From positions 62,001 to 126,000 of the forward strand of contig NZ_SOSC01000005.1 in NCBI RefSeq assembly GCF_005049285.1: a DNA stretch of 64,000 nucleotides. The letters run 5' to 3'. The notes under the pieces were generated by a model. That model did no database searches, was not told where the DNA came from, and saw only the letters and a program-made list of their open reading frames with translations. The position numbers and the translations under genes were made by a program. The first letter of the stretch is position 1. The number at the start of each line of letters is the position of its first letter. Shown piece by piece: positions 37,751 to 46,708 of the stretch. This DNA comes from Halorientalis salina. Its GTDB lineage: Archaea > Halobacteriota > Halobacteria > Halobacteriales > Haloarculaceae.

Positions 37751-38398
37751 TCACTCGCGGGTCGCGAGACCGGCGAGGTGGGCCGCTTCGGGGAGGATGA
37801 TCTCCTCGACGCCGAGCGTCGCGGCGTCCTCGCTGCCGGGGAGACAGAACACGGGGACGCCGTCGGCGATCCCGGCGGTCGCACGGGTACAGATGGCCTT
37901 CGTGCCGACTTTTTCGTAGGAGAGGAGACGCAGGAGTTCGCCGAACCCAGGCAGTTCCTTGTCGAAGAGCGGTTCCGAGGCCTCGACGGTCACGTCGTCG
38001 GGCGTGACGCCGGTCCCGCCGGTCGTGAGGACGAGGTCTACGTCACTCCGGCTGACCAGCGCGTCGACCGCGTTCTGGATGCCGTCGTAGTTGTCTCGAA
38101 CGACGTCCCTGACCGCGATCTCGTGGCCCGCGTTCTCGACGGCCGCCTGAATGGCGTCGCCCGACGGGTCGTCTTCGCGTGTGCGCGTCGATGACACCGT
38201 CACGATGCCGACGCCGAGGTCAGCCTTGTCGTGGGCGTGGTGGTCGTGGTCAGTGTGGTCGGCGTGCTGATCGTGCTCGGCGTGGTCACCATGGTCGTCC
38301 CCGCCGGGGTCATCGTCCGGGGGGTCCGCGTCCTCGTCTTCCTCGTCCGCCGCGTCGTCGTCGGTGTATCGGCTGTCGCGTGACTGGAAGTCGACCAT
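37751..38398 (-). CDS. moaB: MoaB/Mog-type molybdopterin protein with His-rich N-terminus
   Basis: 215 residues. The C-terminal 160 residues are the MoaB/MogA fold, with LVLTTGGTGVTPDDVT as molybdopterin-binding signature and GSEDAATLGVEEIILPE near the end. It adenylates molybdopterin or takes part in cofactor assembly. The N-terminal 60 residues are acidic and then extremely His/Asp-rich (GDHAEHDQHADHTDHDHHAH), which could bind or store metal ions. The catalytic domain itself looks complete. Confidence 0.88.
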   Translation of the reverse strand: MVDFQSRDSRYTDDDAADEEDEDADPPDDDPGGDDHGDHAEHDQHADHTDHDHHAHDKADLGVGIVTVSSTRTREDDPSGDAIQAAVENAGHEIAVRDVVRDNYDGIQNAVDALVSRSDVDLVLTTGGTGVTPDDVTVEASEPLFDKELPGFGELLRLLSYEKVGTKAICTRATAGIADGVPVFCLPGSEDAATLGVEEIILPEAAHLAGLATRE

Positions 38399-38480
38399 GG
38401 GCGGTGTTGTGGTGCCGTGCTTGTAAACTTCCCCTGCGAGATCCGGCAGCGTTTTGGACACGCGAGCGTACCTACGGAGT

Positions 38481-39521
38481 ATGCAGGCAGTTCAGTTCTC
38501 GGAGCACGGCGATACCGATGTCCTGGAATACGGCGAGTTCGCAGATCCGGACCCGGACGACGACGAGGTCCTCGTGGACGTGAAAGCGGCCGCGCTGAAC
38601 CACCTCGACGTCTGGACACGGCGCGGCCTCCCGGGGATCGACCTGGAGATGCCGCACATCCCCGGCAGCGACGCCGCGGGGGTCGTCGAGTCGGTCGGTG
38701 ACGACGTGAGCCGTTTCGAGCCGGGCGACCGCGTCGCCGTCTCCGCGGGCGTCTCGTGTGGCCACTGCGAGTTCTGCCGAGACGGCGATCCGACGCTGTG
38801 TGTCAACTTCCACATCATCGGCGAGCACGTCCGTGGCGTCCACGCCGAACAGGCGGCCGTCCCGGCTGACAACCTCGTACCGGTTCCCGACGGCGTCGAC
38901 TGGGAAGTCGCGGGGTCGACCTCGCTCGTGTTCCAGACCGCCTGGCGGATGCTGATGACGCGTGCGGAGGTCAAACCCGGCGAGACGGTGCTGGTGCTCG
39001 GTGCCAGCGGTGGCGTCGGCCACGCCGCGCTCCAGATCGCCAAGTACGCCGGTGCGGAAGTGTACGCCACGGCGAGCAGCGAGGTGAAACTCGAGTACGC
39101 GCGGGAACTCGGCGCCGACGAAGTCATCAACTACGAGAACGAGGACTTCGCCGACGAGATCCGCGACCTGACGGGCAGGCGCGGCGTCGACGTGGTGGTC
39201 GACCACGTCGGGGCCGCGACCTGGCAGAACTCACTGGCGAGTCTGGCGAAAGGAGGCCGGGTCGTCACCTGCGGCGCGACGACCGGTCCGAACCCCGAAA
39301 CCGACATCAACCGCATCTTCTGGAACCAGCTCAACGTGCTCGGGTCGACGATGGGGACGCCCGGCGAGGTCGACGACGTGCTGGAACTGGTCTGGGAGGG
39401 GCACCTCGAACCCCGCGTCCGGGACACCCTGCCGATGAGCGAGGCGAGCCGGGCCCACGAGATGCTGGAGAACCGCGAGGGGTTCGGCAAGGTCGTCGTC
39501 GTCCCCGACAGCGAACTGTAA
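38481..39521 (+). CDS. Zinc-containing medium-chain dehydrogenase/quinone reductase
   Basis: 346 residues. GroES-like domain (about 1-130) and Rossmann domain with VLVLGASGGVGHAALQIAK. The structural zinc site is complete (CGHCEFCRDGDPTLC), but the usual catalytic-zinc cysteine near residue 38 is replaced by ALNHLDVW, and GEHVRG follows, so it belongs to the quinone-oxidoreductase-like branch. The substrate is unknown. It is followed by a small membrane protein gene three bases after its stop. Confidence 0.9.
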   Translation: MQAVQFSEHGDTDVLEYGEFADPDPDDDEVLVDVKAAALNHLDVWTRRGLPGIDLEMPHIPGSDAAGVVESVGDDVSRFEPGDRVAVSAGVSCGHCEFCRDGDPTLCVNFHIIGEHVRGVHAEQAAVPADNLVPVPDGVDWEVAGSTSLVFQTAWRMLMTRAEVKPGETVLVLGASGGVGHAALQIAKYAGAEVYATASSEVKLEYARELGADEVINYENEDFADEIRDLTGRRGVDVVVDHVGAATWQNSLASLAKGGRVVTCGATTGPNPETDINRIFWNQLNVLGSTMGTPGEVDDVLELVWEGHLEPRVRDTLPMSEASRAHEMLENREGFGKVVVVPDSEL

Positions 39522-39524
39522 CCC

Positions 39525-39872
39525 GTGACCGACGACACCTACGTCCACGAACCGGACGCTGATCGCGCGGGCACAGCCCCTGCTGGCGACGACGGAGACA
39601 GTCCCGGAACCGGGCCCGCGGACACGTACCCGCGGAACACGCCGTCGGAAACCGGGGCGGAGTTCGACTGGCGCGGCTGGCTGCTGGTGGGTGCCGTCGT
39701 GACGGCCTTCCTGATCGTCCCGGGGATACTCTACCTCCTCCCGACGGCACGTGGGGCCATTGCGGGTCTCGGACTCGGGCTCCGACACACCTACCTGGTC
39801 TTGCCGCTGGTTCCCGCGTTCCTGCTCGGCCTCGTCGCCGTCTGGTCGGCCGTTCGTTCTCGTTCGAGATAA
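39525..39872 (+). CDS. Small two-helix membrane protein
   Basis: 115 residues from a GTG at 39525. A polar, acidic N-terminus (about 1-45) leads to two transmembrane helices (about 50-72 and 85-108) and a basic tail. No family is recognised. It is tightly linked to the dehydrogenase upstream, so it is likely co-transcribed. Confidence 0.65.
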   Translation: MTDDTYVHEPDADRAGTAPAGDDGDSPGTGPADTYPRNTPSETGAEFDWRGWLLVGAVVTAFLIVPGILYLLPTARGAIAGLGLGLRHTYLVLPLVPAFLLGLVAVWSAVRSRSR

Positions 39873-39977
39873 CTGCGGCCGAAACCACCTGTTGTCCGCA
39901 ACTCTCCGTTCTCAATATTGGGCCTGAAGCCCGAATCCTTATTCCGGGCTGTGTCAAACATCGGCGTACGCTGAGCG

Positions 39978-41759
39978 ATGGCCTTCCAGTACACTCCGTA
40001 CACTGCGCCTGTGTTCCTCTCGGCCGTAGTGGGGCTTGGAGTGGCTGGGTTCGCGCTCCAGAACCGGGACCGGCCGGGAGCGTTCCCCTTGGCGGTGTTC
40101 CTGGTCGGTGCCGGCCTCTGGTCGTTCGCCGAGGGGATGAACCTCGCACACGCCGACCTGGCCGGGAAGGTGTTCTGGACGAACGTCGAGATCGCCATCA
40201 CCGGACTCGTTCCGTTGTCGTTTCTGTGGCTGGTGCTCGAGTACACCGGCAACGAAAAGTGGATGACCCCGTGGACGCTGGGCGTCTTGCTCGTCGAGCC
40301 GATCCTGAACGGGGCCATCGTCTGGTTCCGCCCGACGTACGTCCGGACCGAGCTCGGGGTCACCACTGTCGACGGGTTCCGGGTCATCACCGAGGCGTTC
40401 GGGCCGTGGTATTTCGTCCACCTCATCTACTCGTATCTGGTCATCCTCGTGGCCGGAGCGTTCCTGTTGCGCGTCATTCTGTTCGCTGAGGGACTCTACC
40501 GCGCCCAGGCGACGGCATTGCTCGTCGCCGCGTTCGTTCCCGCGGTCGGGAACGTCCTGTATACCTTCGACTACCTCCCGGCCGGGATCGACCCGACGAA
40601 CGTCGGATTCCTGTTCACCGGCATCATCATCGCCGCGACGATCCTCCGCAGGCAACTGCTCGAAATCGTGCCGGTGGCTCGCGAGGTCGCCCGGGACGAG
40701 GTCTTGGAGAACCTCGAAGACCAGGTCATCGTCACGGACGAGAACGACCGCATCGCCGACCTGAACCCCGCCGCGGTCGACCTGCTCGACTGCACCGAAG
40801 ACGAAGCGATCGGCAGGCCCATCGGGGAGTTGCTCCCCGAGATCGCCGAGATCCTCGACGCGGAGGGGAGCGGTCGGACCCAATCGGAACTCTCAGTGGA
40901 GAACGGCGGCGGCGTCCGGTACTACGACGTGCGAATCAACCCGCTACACCGCGCCGGCGGGATGGTCGCGGGCCAGCTGATCAGTCTCCGGGACGTGACC
41001 GAACAGCGCCAGCAACGCCAGCGACTGGACGTGCTCAATCGCCTGCTGCGGCACAACCTCCGCAACGAGATGAACGTCATCGCCGGCAACGCGGAACTGG
41101 TCGAGCGAAAGCTCTCCGACACCGAACTCGTCGACCGCATCGAACAGATCGAGGCGACCGCCAGCGAGATCACCGCGCGGAGCGACAAGGTCGGTCGGGT
41201 CGCCCGCATGCTCGACGACGCCGAGACGGTCGAGATGAACCTCGAAGACATCGTCATGGCGGAAGTCGAACAGATCCGCGAGCGGTACCCGGCGGCCGAT
41301 ATCACGGTCGATATCCCCTCCAAGCGTCGCGTCGTGGCCGGTTCCTCGGTCACCATCGCCATCCACGAACTGCTGGCCAACGCGATCGAACACAACGACG
41401 GGCAACCGGCCGTCTCCGTCACCAGCCGGGCCTCGGAGCAGTTCACCGTCCTGGAGATTTCGGACAACGGTCCCGGGATCGACGATCACGAACTCGACGT
41501 GCTCGACGAGGGCAAGGAGACCGCCCTCCAGCACGGCAGCGGCGTCGGCCTCTGGGTCGTCAACTGGGTCGTCGAACAGTTCGGCGGCCGCCTCGTCTTC
41601 GAGAACGACGGCGACGGCTGTACCGTGACGATGAAACTCCCGCGCCGAACCGGCGACGCCGAGGACGGCCCCGAGTCCCAGAGCCTCGACGACGCGGCCC
41701 CGGATCCGTCGAACGGCCTCCGATCCGAGCGACAACAGACGGTCGAGGGCCGTGACTAG
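39978..41759 (+). CDS. Sensor histidine kinase with 7TM and PAS domains
   Basis: 593 residues. The first 225 are a seven-helix histidine-kinase N-terminal 7TM region (LSAVVGLGVAGFALQNRDRPG, WTNVEIAITGLVPLSFLWLVLEYTG motifs). A PAS domain follows (about 240-355: DEVLENLEDQVIVTDENDRIADLNPAA). The phosphoaccepting His is in LLRHNLRNEMNVI (about residue 359) and the HATPase has ELLANAIEHND and ISDNGPGI. A small extracellular or membrane signal is probably sensed. No response regulator is adjacent. Confidence 0.93.
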   Translation: MAFQYTPYTAPVFLSAVVGLGVAGFALQNRDRPGAFPLAVFLVGAGLWSFAEGMNLAHADLAGKVFWTNVEIAITGLVPLSFLWLVLEYTGNEKWMTPWTLGVLLVEPILNGAIVWFRPTYVRTELGVTTVDGFRVITEAFGPWYFVHLIYSYLVILVAGAFLLRVILFAEGLYRAQATALLVAAFVPAVGNVLYTFDYLPAGIDPTNVGFLFTGIIIAATILRRQLLEIVPVAREVARDEVLENLEDQVIVTDENDRIADLNPAAVDLLDCTEDEAIGRPIGELLPEIAEILDAEGSGRTQSELSVENGGGVRYYDVRINPLHRAGGMVAGQLISLRDVTEQRQQRQRLDVLNRLLRHNLRNEMNVIAGNAELVERKLSDTELVDRIEQIEATASEITARSDKVGRVARMLDDAETVEMNLEDIVMAEVEQIRERYPAADITVDIPSKRRVVAGSSVTIAIHELLANAIEHNDGQPAVSVTSRASEQFTVLEISDNGPGIDDHELDVLDEGKETALQHGSGVGLWVVNWVVEQFGGRLVFENDGDGCTVTMKLPRRTGDAEDGPESQSLDDAAPDPSNGLRSERQQTVEGRD

Positions 41760-41804
41760 CAACCTGCAAGGACGCTTTTGGGACGGTTCGTGGTACGGCA
41801 TGCC

Positions 41805-43160
41805 ATGACAACGACAGCGGAGGTCGCGGACTTCGTACAGAGCGTTTCCTACGACGAACTCAGCGACGAGGCGGTCACCGAACTGGAGAAGCGCGTCCTC
41901 GACTCGGTCGGCATCGCCATCGGTGCCCTGGGTGCCGAACCGGTCGACATCGTCGCCGAGACGGTCTTCGAGGTCGAAGAGGACGGCCCCTGTCAACTGT
42001 GGGGGCGAGACGGGGCCGCGTCCCCGCCCCAGGCGGCCATGCACAACACCGCCCTGACCCGGTATCTCGACTACATGGACTCGTTTCTCGCCCCCGGGGA
42101 GACGCCGCACCCGAGCGACAACATCGCCAGCGTCGTCGCCTGCGGCGAACTCGTCGACGCCACCGGCCGGGAACTCCTCGAAGGCATCGGCGTGGCTTAC
42201 GAGGTCCAGGGGGAACTCGCCTGGAACGCCCCCGTTCGGGACCGCGGCTTCGATCACGTGACCCACACCGTCATCTCGGCGGCCTGCGGGGCCGGGAAGG
42301 TCCTCGGTCTCGACCGCGAACAGCTACGCAACGCGATCGGCATCGCCGGTACCGCCCACAACGCGCTCCGGGTGACCAGAACGGGCGGCATCAACGAGTG
42401 GAAGGGGGTCGCCAGCGCCAACGCCGCCCGGAACGCCGTCTACGCCTGCCTGCTCGCCCGCAACGGGATGGAGGGGCCGACGAACCTCTTCGAGGGCCAG
42501 AAGGGGTGGAACCAGATCATCGCCAGGACCGACTTCGAGGTGAACCTGGACCCCGGGTGTGGCCACGTGTTCGACACGATGACCAAGCGCTACGTCGCCG
42601 AGACGTACGCCCAGTCGGCCGTCGAGGGCATCGTCGAACTCGCCGCGGAGTTCGAGATCGACCCCGACGACGTGGAGGCCATCCACCTCGAAACCTTCCA
42701 CGGTGCGAAACTCATCATCGGCGGCGGCGAGGGGAGTCGCTACGAGGTCGAGACCAAAGCCCAGGCCGACCACTCGCTGCCCTACATGCTCGCGGCCGCG
42801 CTCGTCGACCGCGAGCTGACCAGCGCCCAGTACGACCCCGACCGCATCCAGCGCGACGACGTGCAGCGACTCCTCCGGGTCGTCGACGTCGAGGAGAACG
42901 ACGCGTTCACCAAGCGGTTCGAGGACGGCGAGATGCCCGCCGCCATCCAGGTCGTGCTCGACGACGGGACGACCTTCGACGTCGAGAAGGACGCCTTCCA
43001 GGGCCACCCGACCCAGCCGATGACCTGGGACCGGATCGAAGCGAAGTACGAGCGATTGGCCGCCCAGCGGTACGACGACGAACGCGTCCGAAACATCGCG
43101 GCCGTGGTCGAAACGCTCCGCGACCGCGACGTCGGCGATCTGGTCTCCCTGCTCGACTGA
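41805..43160 (+). CDS. prpD: MmgE/PrpD family protein (2-methylcitrate dehydratase-like)
   Basis: 451 residues from ATG 41805. PrpD dehydrates 2-methylcitrate in propionate breakdown. Family features are DYMDSFLAPGETPHPSDNIA (active-site Asp/His region), GIGVAYEVQGEL, and HNALRVTRTGGINEWKGVASANAARNA, with KAQADHSLPYM near residue 330. No other methylcitrate-cycle gene is in the window, so the exact role is inferred. A TnpB element lies 70 bases downstream. Confidence 0.88.
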   Translation: MTTTAEVADFVQSVSYDELSDEAVTELEKRVLDSVGIAIGALGAEPVDIVAETVFEVEEDGPCQLWGRDGAASPPQAAMHNTALTRYLDYMDSFLAPGETPHPSDNIASVVACGELVDATGRELLEGIGVAYEVQGELAWNAPVRDRGFDHVTHTVISAACGAGKVLGLDREQLRNAIGIAGTAHNALRVTRTGGINEWKGVASANAARNAVYACLLARNGMEGPTNLFEGQKGWNQIIARTDFEVNLDPGCGHVFDTMTKRYVAETYAQSAVEGIVELAAEFEIDPDDVEAIHLETFHGAKLIIGGGEGSRYEVETKAQADHSLPYMLAAALVDRELTSAQYDPDRIQRDDVQRLLRVVDVEENDAFTKRFEDGEMPAAIQVVLDDGTTFDVEKDAFQGHPTQPMTWDRIEAKYERLAAQRYDDERVRNIAAVVETLRDRDVGDLVSLLD

Positions 43161-43270
43161 GCGGGGTCGCAGGCTCGGACGGAACGGGCGGTCACGGACC
43201 GAATAGTGCTCGCCGCCCGTGTGACACGCTATCTTGATACAGCGAGAGAATCCCGCCGTTCACGGCGTTG

Positions 43271-43319
43271 ACGAGACGCGAAGCGTCTCGTTCGCACACC
43301 AGAACGCTTCGCGTTCTGG
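43271..43319. repeat. Double-hairpin unit upstream of tnpB
   Basis: Stems acgagacgc/gcgtctcgt (loop gaa) and ccagaacgc/gcgttctgg (loop ttc), spacer tcgcaca. It is the closest relative of the in-frame unit at 22525-22573, with compensated stem changes. Confidence 0.8.
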
Positions 43320-43461
43320 GGACGGGCGTGAATCGCGTCCGCTCCGATGAGAAACCGCCGCGTCACTGCCGATCGTGAGTCTCCACCACCTGACGCGAGT
43401 TCCACTTTCGCCGCGGGTGGCTGCCCTTTAATACACCCTGCGTTGTACGGGAAACTGGCCG

Positions 43462-44862
43462 ATGAAACGCTCCAACACGTTCGTCGTGCGCCCGCTCTCC
43501 AATGATGGAGAACAGGTGCTACGGGACCTGTTGGACGCGTCCGCCGCTCTCTGGAACGAGATCAATTATCAGCGCCTCATGCGGTACAACGACGAAGACG
43601 GCTTTGAGGGTGAAGACGTGTGGGACGCCGACACGGGCCGACTCGAAGGAAAATACAAGGGTGTTCTCGGCGCTTCCACTGCCCAAACTGTCCGGCGGGC
43701 AAACAGCGAAGCGTGGCGCGGGTTCTTCGAGAACAAGAAGGCGTATCACGACGAGTCCAACACGTCGGTCAAAGAACATCCGGAACCGCCGGGATTCCGT
43801 GGCAACGAAGACGACGGACGTGTCCTCAAAGGCGTCGTCCGAAAAGACGCATACACCGTCAAATGGGGCGACCGCTCCCGACTTGAGATCGTCGTCGGAG
43901 AAGAACTCCGAGACAGGCACAACAGCCCGAAAAGCCGTCTCCGGCTGGAAATTGTTGGCGATCCGAACTGGCCTGACTACGAGGACCAGAGCCGGTTGGA
44001 ATTCTGGTATGACGAGACCGATTGCACCTTCCGAGCTTCGCAGCCCGTGACTGTTTCTGACGAGACACGGGACACTCCACTGGCCGACGAGACGGCCGCT
44101 CTGGACATTGGTGCAAACAATCTCGTCGCCTGTACCACCACGACCGGCGAGCAATACCTGTACGAAGGCCGCCAGTTGTTCGACCGCTTCCGTGAGACGA
44201 CGCGAGAGATCGCCCGATTGCAGGCCAAGCTACCGGAAGACCGGGACAGCAGCGAGCGCATCCGGCGACTGTACCGGAAGCGGACTCGACGCCGCGACCA
44301 TGCCCAAGAAGCGTTGTGTCGCGATCTACTGGAACGCTTGTACACCGAAGGTATCAACACGGTGTACGTCGGTGGCCTGACCGACGTGTTAGACACGCAC
44401 TGGTCGGTTGAGACCAACACCAAGACGCACAACTTCTGGGCGTTCGTGAAATTCACGAAGCGACTGGCGTGTACCGCCGAGGAGTACGGAATCTCCGTCG
44501 AGATTCGGTCGGAGGCGTGGACCAGTCAGGAGTGCCCGCAGTGTGGCGGCACAGACCGGACGACGCGACACCAAGACACGCTCACTTGTCCATGTGGGTT
44601 CGAGGGCCATGCCGACCTCACGGCGTCGGAAACGTTCCTGGAGCGGTATGCAGAGCAGGCAGTCAGGCCGATGGCACGGCCCGTGCGGTTCGAGTGGGAC
44701 GACCACGTCTGGTCGGAGTCACCACGCTCTCACCGTCCCAAAGAACAGCGCACAGACCCGAGTATCGTCCACCGTGACGGGAATGTTGCCTCCGGGGTCG
44801 TTCGGAAATCGGAGATTTCCGTGATGACGAGAATCTCTGATTCTCGGACCGAATCGGCATAG
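43462..44862 (+). CDS. TnpB family RNA-guided nuclease, likely active-site variant
   Basis: 466 residues. N-terminal RNA-binding helical region (1-205), then a RuvC-like core. RuvC-I Asp215 is in [10 protein letters not shown] and RuvC-III Asp385 in GHADLTAS. Where the RuvC-II Glu normally stands (VVxEDL), this protein has VYVGGLTDV with Gly304-Gly305. The zinc ribbon has Cys358, Cys361, Cys376 and Cys378. Loss of Glu should cripple cleavage, as in nuclease-dead TnpB-like regulators. The last 20 residues come from an inserted hairpin pair that changes the C-terminus relative to the other copy. Confidence 0.88.
   Translation: MKRSNTFVVRPLSNDGEQVLRDLLDASAALWNEINYQRLMRYNDEDGFEGEDVWDADTGRLEGKYKGVLGASTAQTVRRANSEAWRGFFENKKAYHDESNTSVKEHPEPPGFRGNEDDGRVLKGVVRKDAYTVKWGDRSRLEIVVGEELRDRHNSPKSRLRLEIVGDPNWPDYEDQSRLEFWYDETDCTFRASQPVTVSDETRDTPLADETAALDIGANNLVACTTTTGEQYLYEGRQLFDRFRETTREIARLQAKLPEDRDSSERIRRLYRKRTRRRDHAQEALCRDLLERLYTEGINTVYVGGLTDVLDTHWSVETNTKTHNFWAFVKFTKRLACTAEEYGISVEIRSEAWTSQECPQCGGTDRTTRHQDTLTCPCGFEGHADLTASETFLERYAEQAVRPMARPVRFEWDDHVWSESPRSHRPKEQRTDPSIVHRDGNVASGVVRKSEISVMTRISDSRTESA
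44803..44846. repeat. Double-hairpin unit at the 3' end of tnpB
   Basis: Stems cggaaatc/gatttccg (loop gga) and cgagaatc/gattctcg (loop tct), spacer tgatga. The unit is absent at the same point in the other copy, where tnpB stops earlier. Confidence 0.8.
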
Positions 44863-44909
44863 CCGAGACTCCCACGGAGGAAACCCCGGCGTTCATGCCG
44901 GGGAGGATG

Positions 44910-45167
44910 TCATCCTTCGCCCTCGGACTGGTAGGGCTCGCCCACGGCGTGTCTGGGGAGCATGTTCCGGACCTCCGTTTCGAGGTCCTCGGCGGTCTCG
45001 AACCCGTCGGCGTTCGAGTCGGCGATGATCGCACCGAGGTTCACCGTTCCGTCCGCCAACTGCAGCGTCACGTCGTCGAACGCCTCGCTCGCGGTGTCGG
45101 GGTCCAGCGGGTAGTGGAGTTCGGCCGCCAGCTCGCTGAGTTCGTTGAGTTTGCTAGTCCGTCCCAT
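44910..45167 (-). CDS. DUF5789-like small acidic protein
   Basis: 85 residues from ATG 45167 (MGRTSKLNELSELAAELHYP). A conserved haloarchaeal pattern is evident: YPLDPDTASEAFDDVTLQLADGTVNLGAII and the C-terminal LPRHAVGEPYQSEGEG. The function is unknown. Its TGA stop lies at the right edge of the intact TnpB element, the same arrangement as nadC and the broken copy. Confidence 0.85.
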   Translation of the reverse strand: MGRTSKLNELSELAAELHYPLDPDTASEAFDDVTLQLADGTVNLGAIIADSNADGFETAEDLETEVRNMLPRHAVGEPYQSEGEG

Positions 45168-45235
45168 GGGAACGGGTACGTGCTCGGCCGTCTTGAGCCC
45201 ACGATGCCAGTTGCGACCGGGTTGCAGTCGTTCTG

Positions 45236-45934
45236 TTACCAGTCGATGACCTGTCCGTCGCGCCAGAACTCGCCGCTGGGGCTGCCGGGTTTGAACCGGG
45301 CGAGCCGGACGGGCATTTCCGCGCCTTCCTCGGGACTGCGCTCGGCGTAGGGGCCGCCCATCTCCGTGCGGGTCCAGCCGGGACAGACGGAGTTGGCGAT
45401 GAGTCCCTGGTCGTGGTACTCCCCGTCGAGATAGACGGTCAGCCCGTTCAGGCCGGTCTTCGAGACCCGGTAGGCCGCCATGCCCCGCCCCATCTCGGCG
45501 GTCAGCGAGGCCAGCCCCGAGGAGACGTTCACGACGCGGCTGCCGTCGCGCAACAACAGCAGCGGCAGCGCGTACTTCGTGAGGAGAACGGGGCCGCGGA
45601 GGTTCGTCGCGAACGTCTCGTCGATGACGCCCGTGGGCATCTCTTCGAGTGCGACGCGAGTGTCCATCACGCCGGCGTTGTTGACGAGGATGTCGAGTCG
45701 GCCCTTCTCGTCGTCGATCCGGTTGATCGCGTCGACGATGTCGTCCTCGGAAGTGACGTCGAGTTCGAGCGCTCGGTGGTCCGAGCGGGACAGGTCGCTC
45801 GTATCGCGCGCACCGGCGTACACCGTCGCGCCCAGTCCCGCGAGTTTCGCGGCGATGGCCTCGCCGATCCCCCGCGATGCCCCCGTGACCAGGGCGACCT
45901 GGCCGCCGAGCGACTCGTAGGTCTCGACGTCCAT
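45236..45934 (-). CDS. Short-chain dehydrogenase/reductase
   Basis: 232 residues. Rossmann NAD(P)-binding signature TGASRGIGEAIAAKLAGLG, the NNAGVMD motif, catalytic Ser in VNVSSGLAS and the YRVSKTGL tyrosine-lysine pair are all present, followed by CPGWTRTEMGG. The substrate is unknown. The length is that of a classical SDR. It stands alone between the DUF5789 and Nudix genes, all on the minus strand. Confidence 0.93.
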   Translation of the reverse strand: MDVETYESLGGQVALVTGASRGIGEAIAAKLAGLGATVYAGARDTSDLSRSDHRALELDVTSEDDIVDAINRIDDEKGRLDILVNNAGVMDTRVALEEMPTGVIDETFATNLRGPVLLTKYALPLLLLRDGSRVVNVSSGLASLTAEMGRGMAAYRVSKTGLNGLTVYLDGEYHDQGLIANSVCPGWTRTEMGGPYAERSPEEGAEMPVRLARFKPGSPSGEFWRDGQVIDW

Positions 45935-46005
45935 GTGCTACCTCCCGGCGTGCGGGGGCAAAAACCCGACCCACCAGTTACCAGGGATGAAAATCAGCCG
46001 GTCGG

Positions 46006-46593
46006 TTAGTCGTCGAAGTCCCGTCGCATGGCGATCTCGAACCAGGGACAGAGTCGCAGTTGGCGATACCAGCGCGGGTTCTCGTGGAGGCGCTCGTAGG
46101 GGACCCACATGATGCCGGCGACCTCCTCGGGATCGGGGTCGAGGTCGGTATCCATGAGCGTCGCCTTCAGCACGGCACAGACCTCGTGTTCGACGCCGGC
46201 GTTCTGGTAGTAGCGCTTGTACTCGAAGCGGTCGGTCACCCGGAGGTTGTCGTACTGGTCGGGCGTGACGCCCAGTTCCTCTTCGAGCCGTTCGCGAGTG
46301 GCGGCCTCCTGGCTCTGGCCCTCGACGGGGTGGGAGGCGACGGTGCCGTCCCAGTGCGTGTCCCAGAGGCGCTTGTCGGGACTGCGCTGGGCCAGCAGGA
46401 TGCGGTCGTCCTCGTCGAACAGGAGGCTGGTGAACGCGCGGTGGCGGATGCCGTCACCGGTGTGTGCGTCGAGTCTGTTTACGGTCCCCAGGGAGTTGTC
46501 GTCGGCGTCGACCCGGATGACGTCCTGCCCAGCGTTCTCGTGCTGGCGGTCGTCGCCGAGTTCGCCCGCCCCGGGCGTCTCGTCGGAACTCAT
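46006..46593 (-). CDS. idi: Isopentenyl-diphosphate isomerase-like Nudix protein
   Basis: 195 residues from ATG 46593. It matches type I IPP isomerase over the Nudix region: RHRAFTSLLFDEDDRILLAQRS, EGQSQEAATRERLEEELGV, GVEHEVCAVLKAT (acid near the metal) and the C-terminal NPRWYRQLRLCPWFEIAM. That enzyme would supply DMAPP for archaeal lipids, with hmgA in the same window. However, where E. coli Idi has its catalytic cysteine (WTNSVCGHP), this protein has WDGTVASHP. Either haloarchaeal enzymes use another acid or this is a different Nudix activity. Confidence 0.75.
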   Translation of the reverse strand: MSSDETPGAGELGDDRQHENAGQDVIRVDADDNSLGTVNRLDAHTGDGIRHRAFTSLLFDEDDRILLAQRSPDKRLWDTHWDGTVASHPVEGQSQEAATRERLEEELGVTPDQYDNLRVTDRFEYKRYYQNAGVEHEVCAVLKATLMDTDLDPDPEEVAGIMWVPYERLHENPRWYRQLRLCPWFEIAMRRDFDD

Positions 46594-46708
46594 GCGTGTT
46601 GCAATGACGAGCGGGTTCAAAAGGATAACGAGGCGGGTTCTTCCCCTCAGTGGGCCTGAAAGTCGCTCGGAGTCCCGTCCTGGCGGTCGTCAGCGAGCAC
46701 CCGACCGG

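Larger units (their letters stand above)
43228..44914 (+). mobile_element. IS605/IS1341-type TnpB element, intact copy
   Basis: Ends match the broken copy at 22261-24037 (left gctatcttga, right ggaggatg after a ccccggc/gccgggg hairpin at 44884-44903). It contains only tnpB. One double-hairpin unit lies between the left end and the gene (43271-43319) and one overlaps the last codons (44803-44846). Without tnpA, transposition would need help in trans. Confidence 0.88.
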
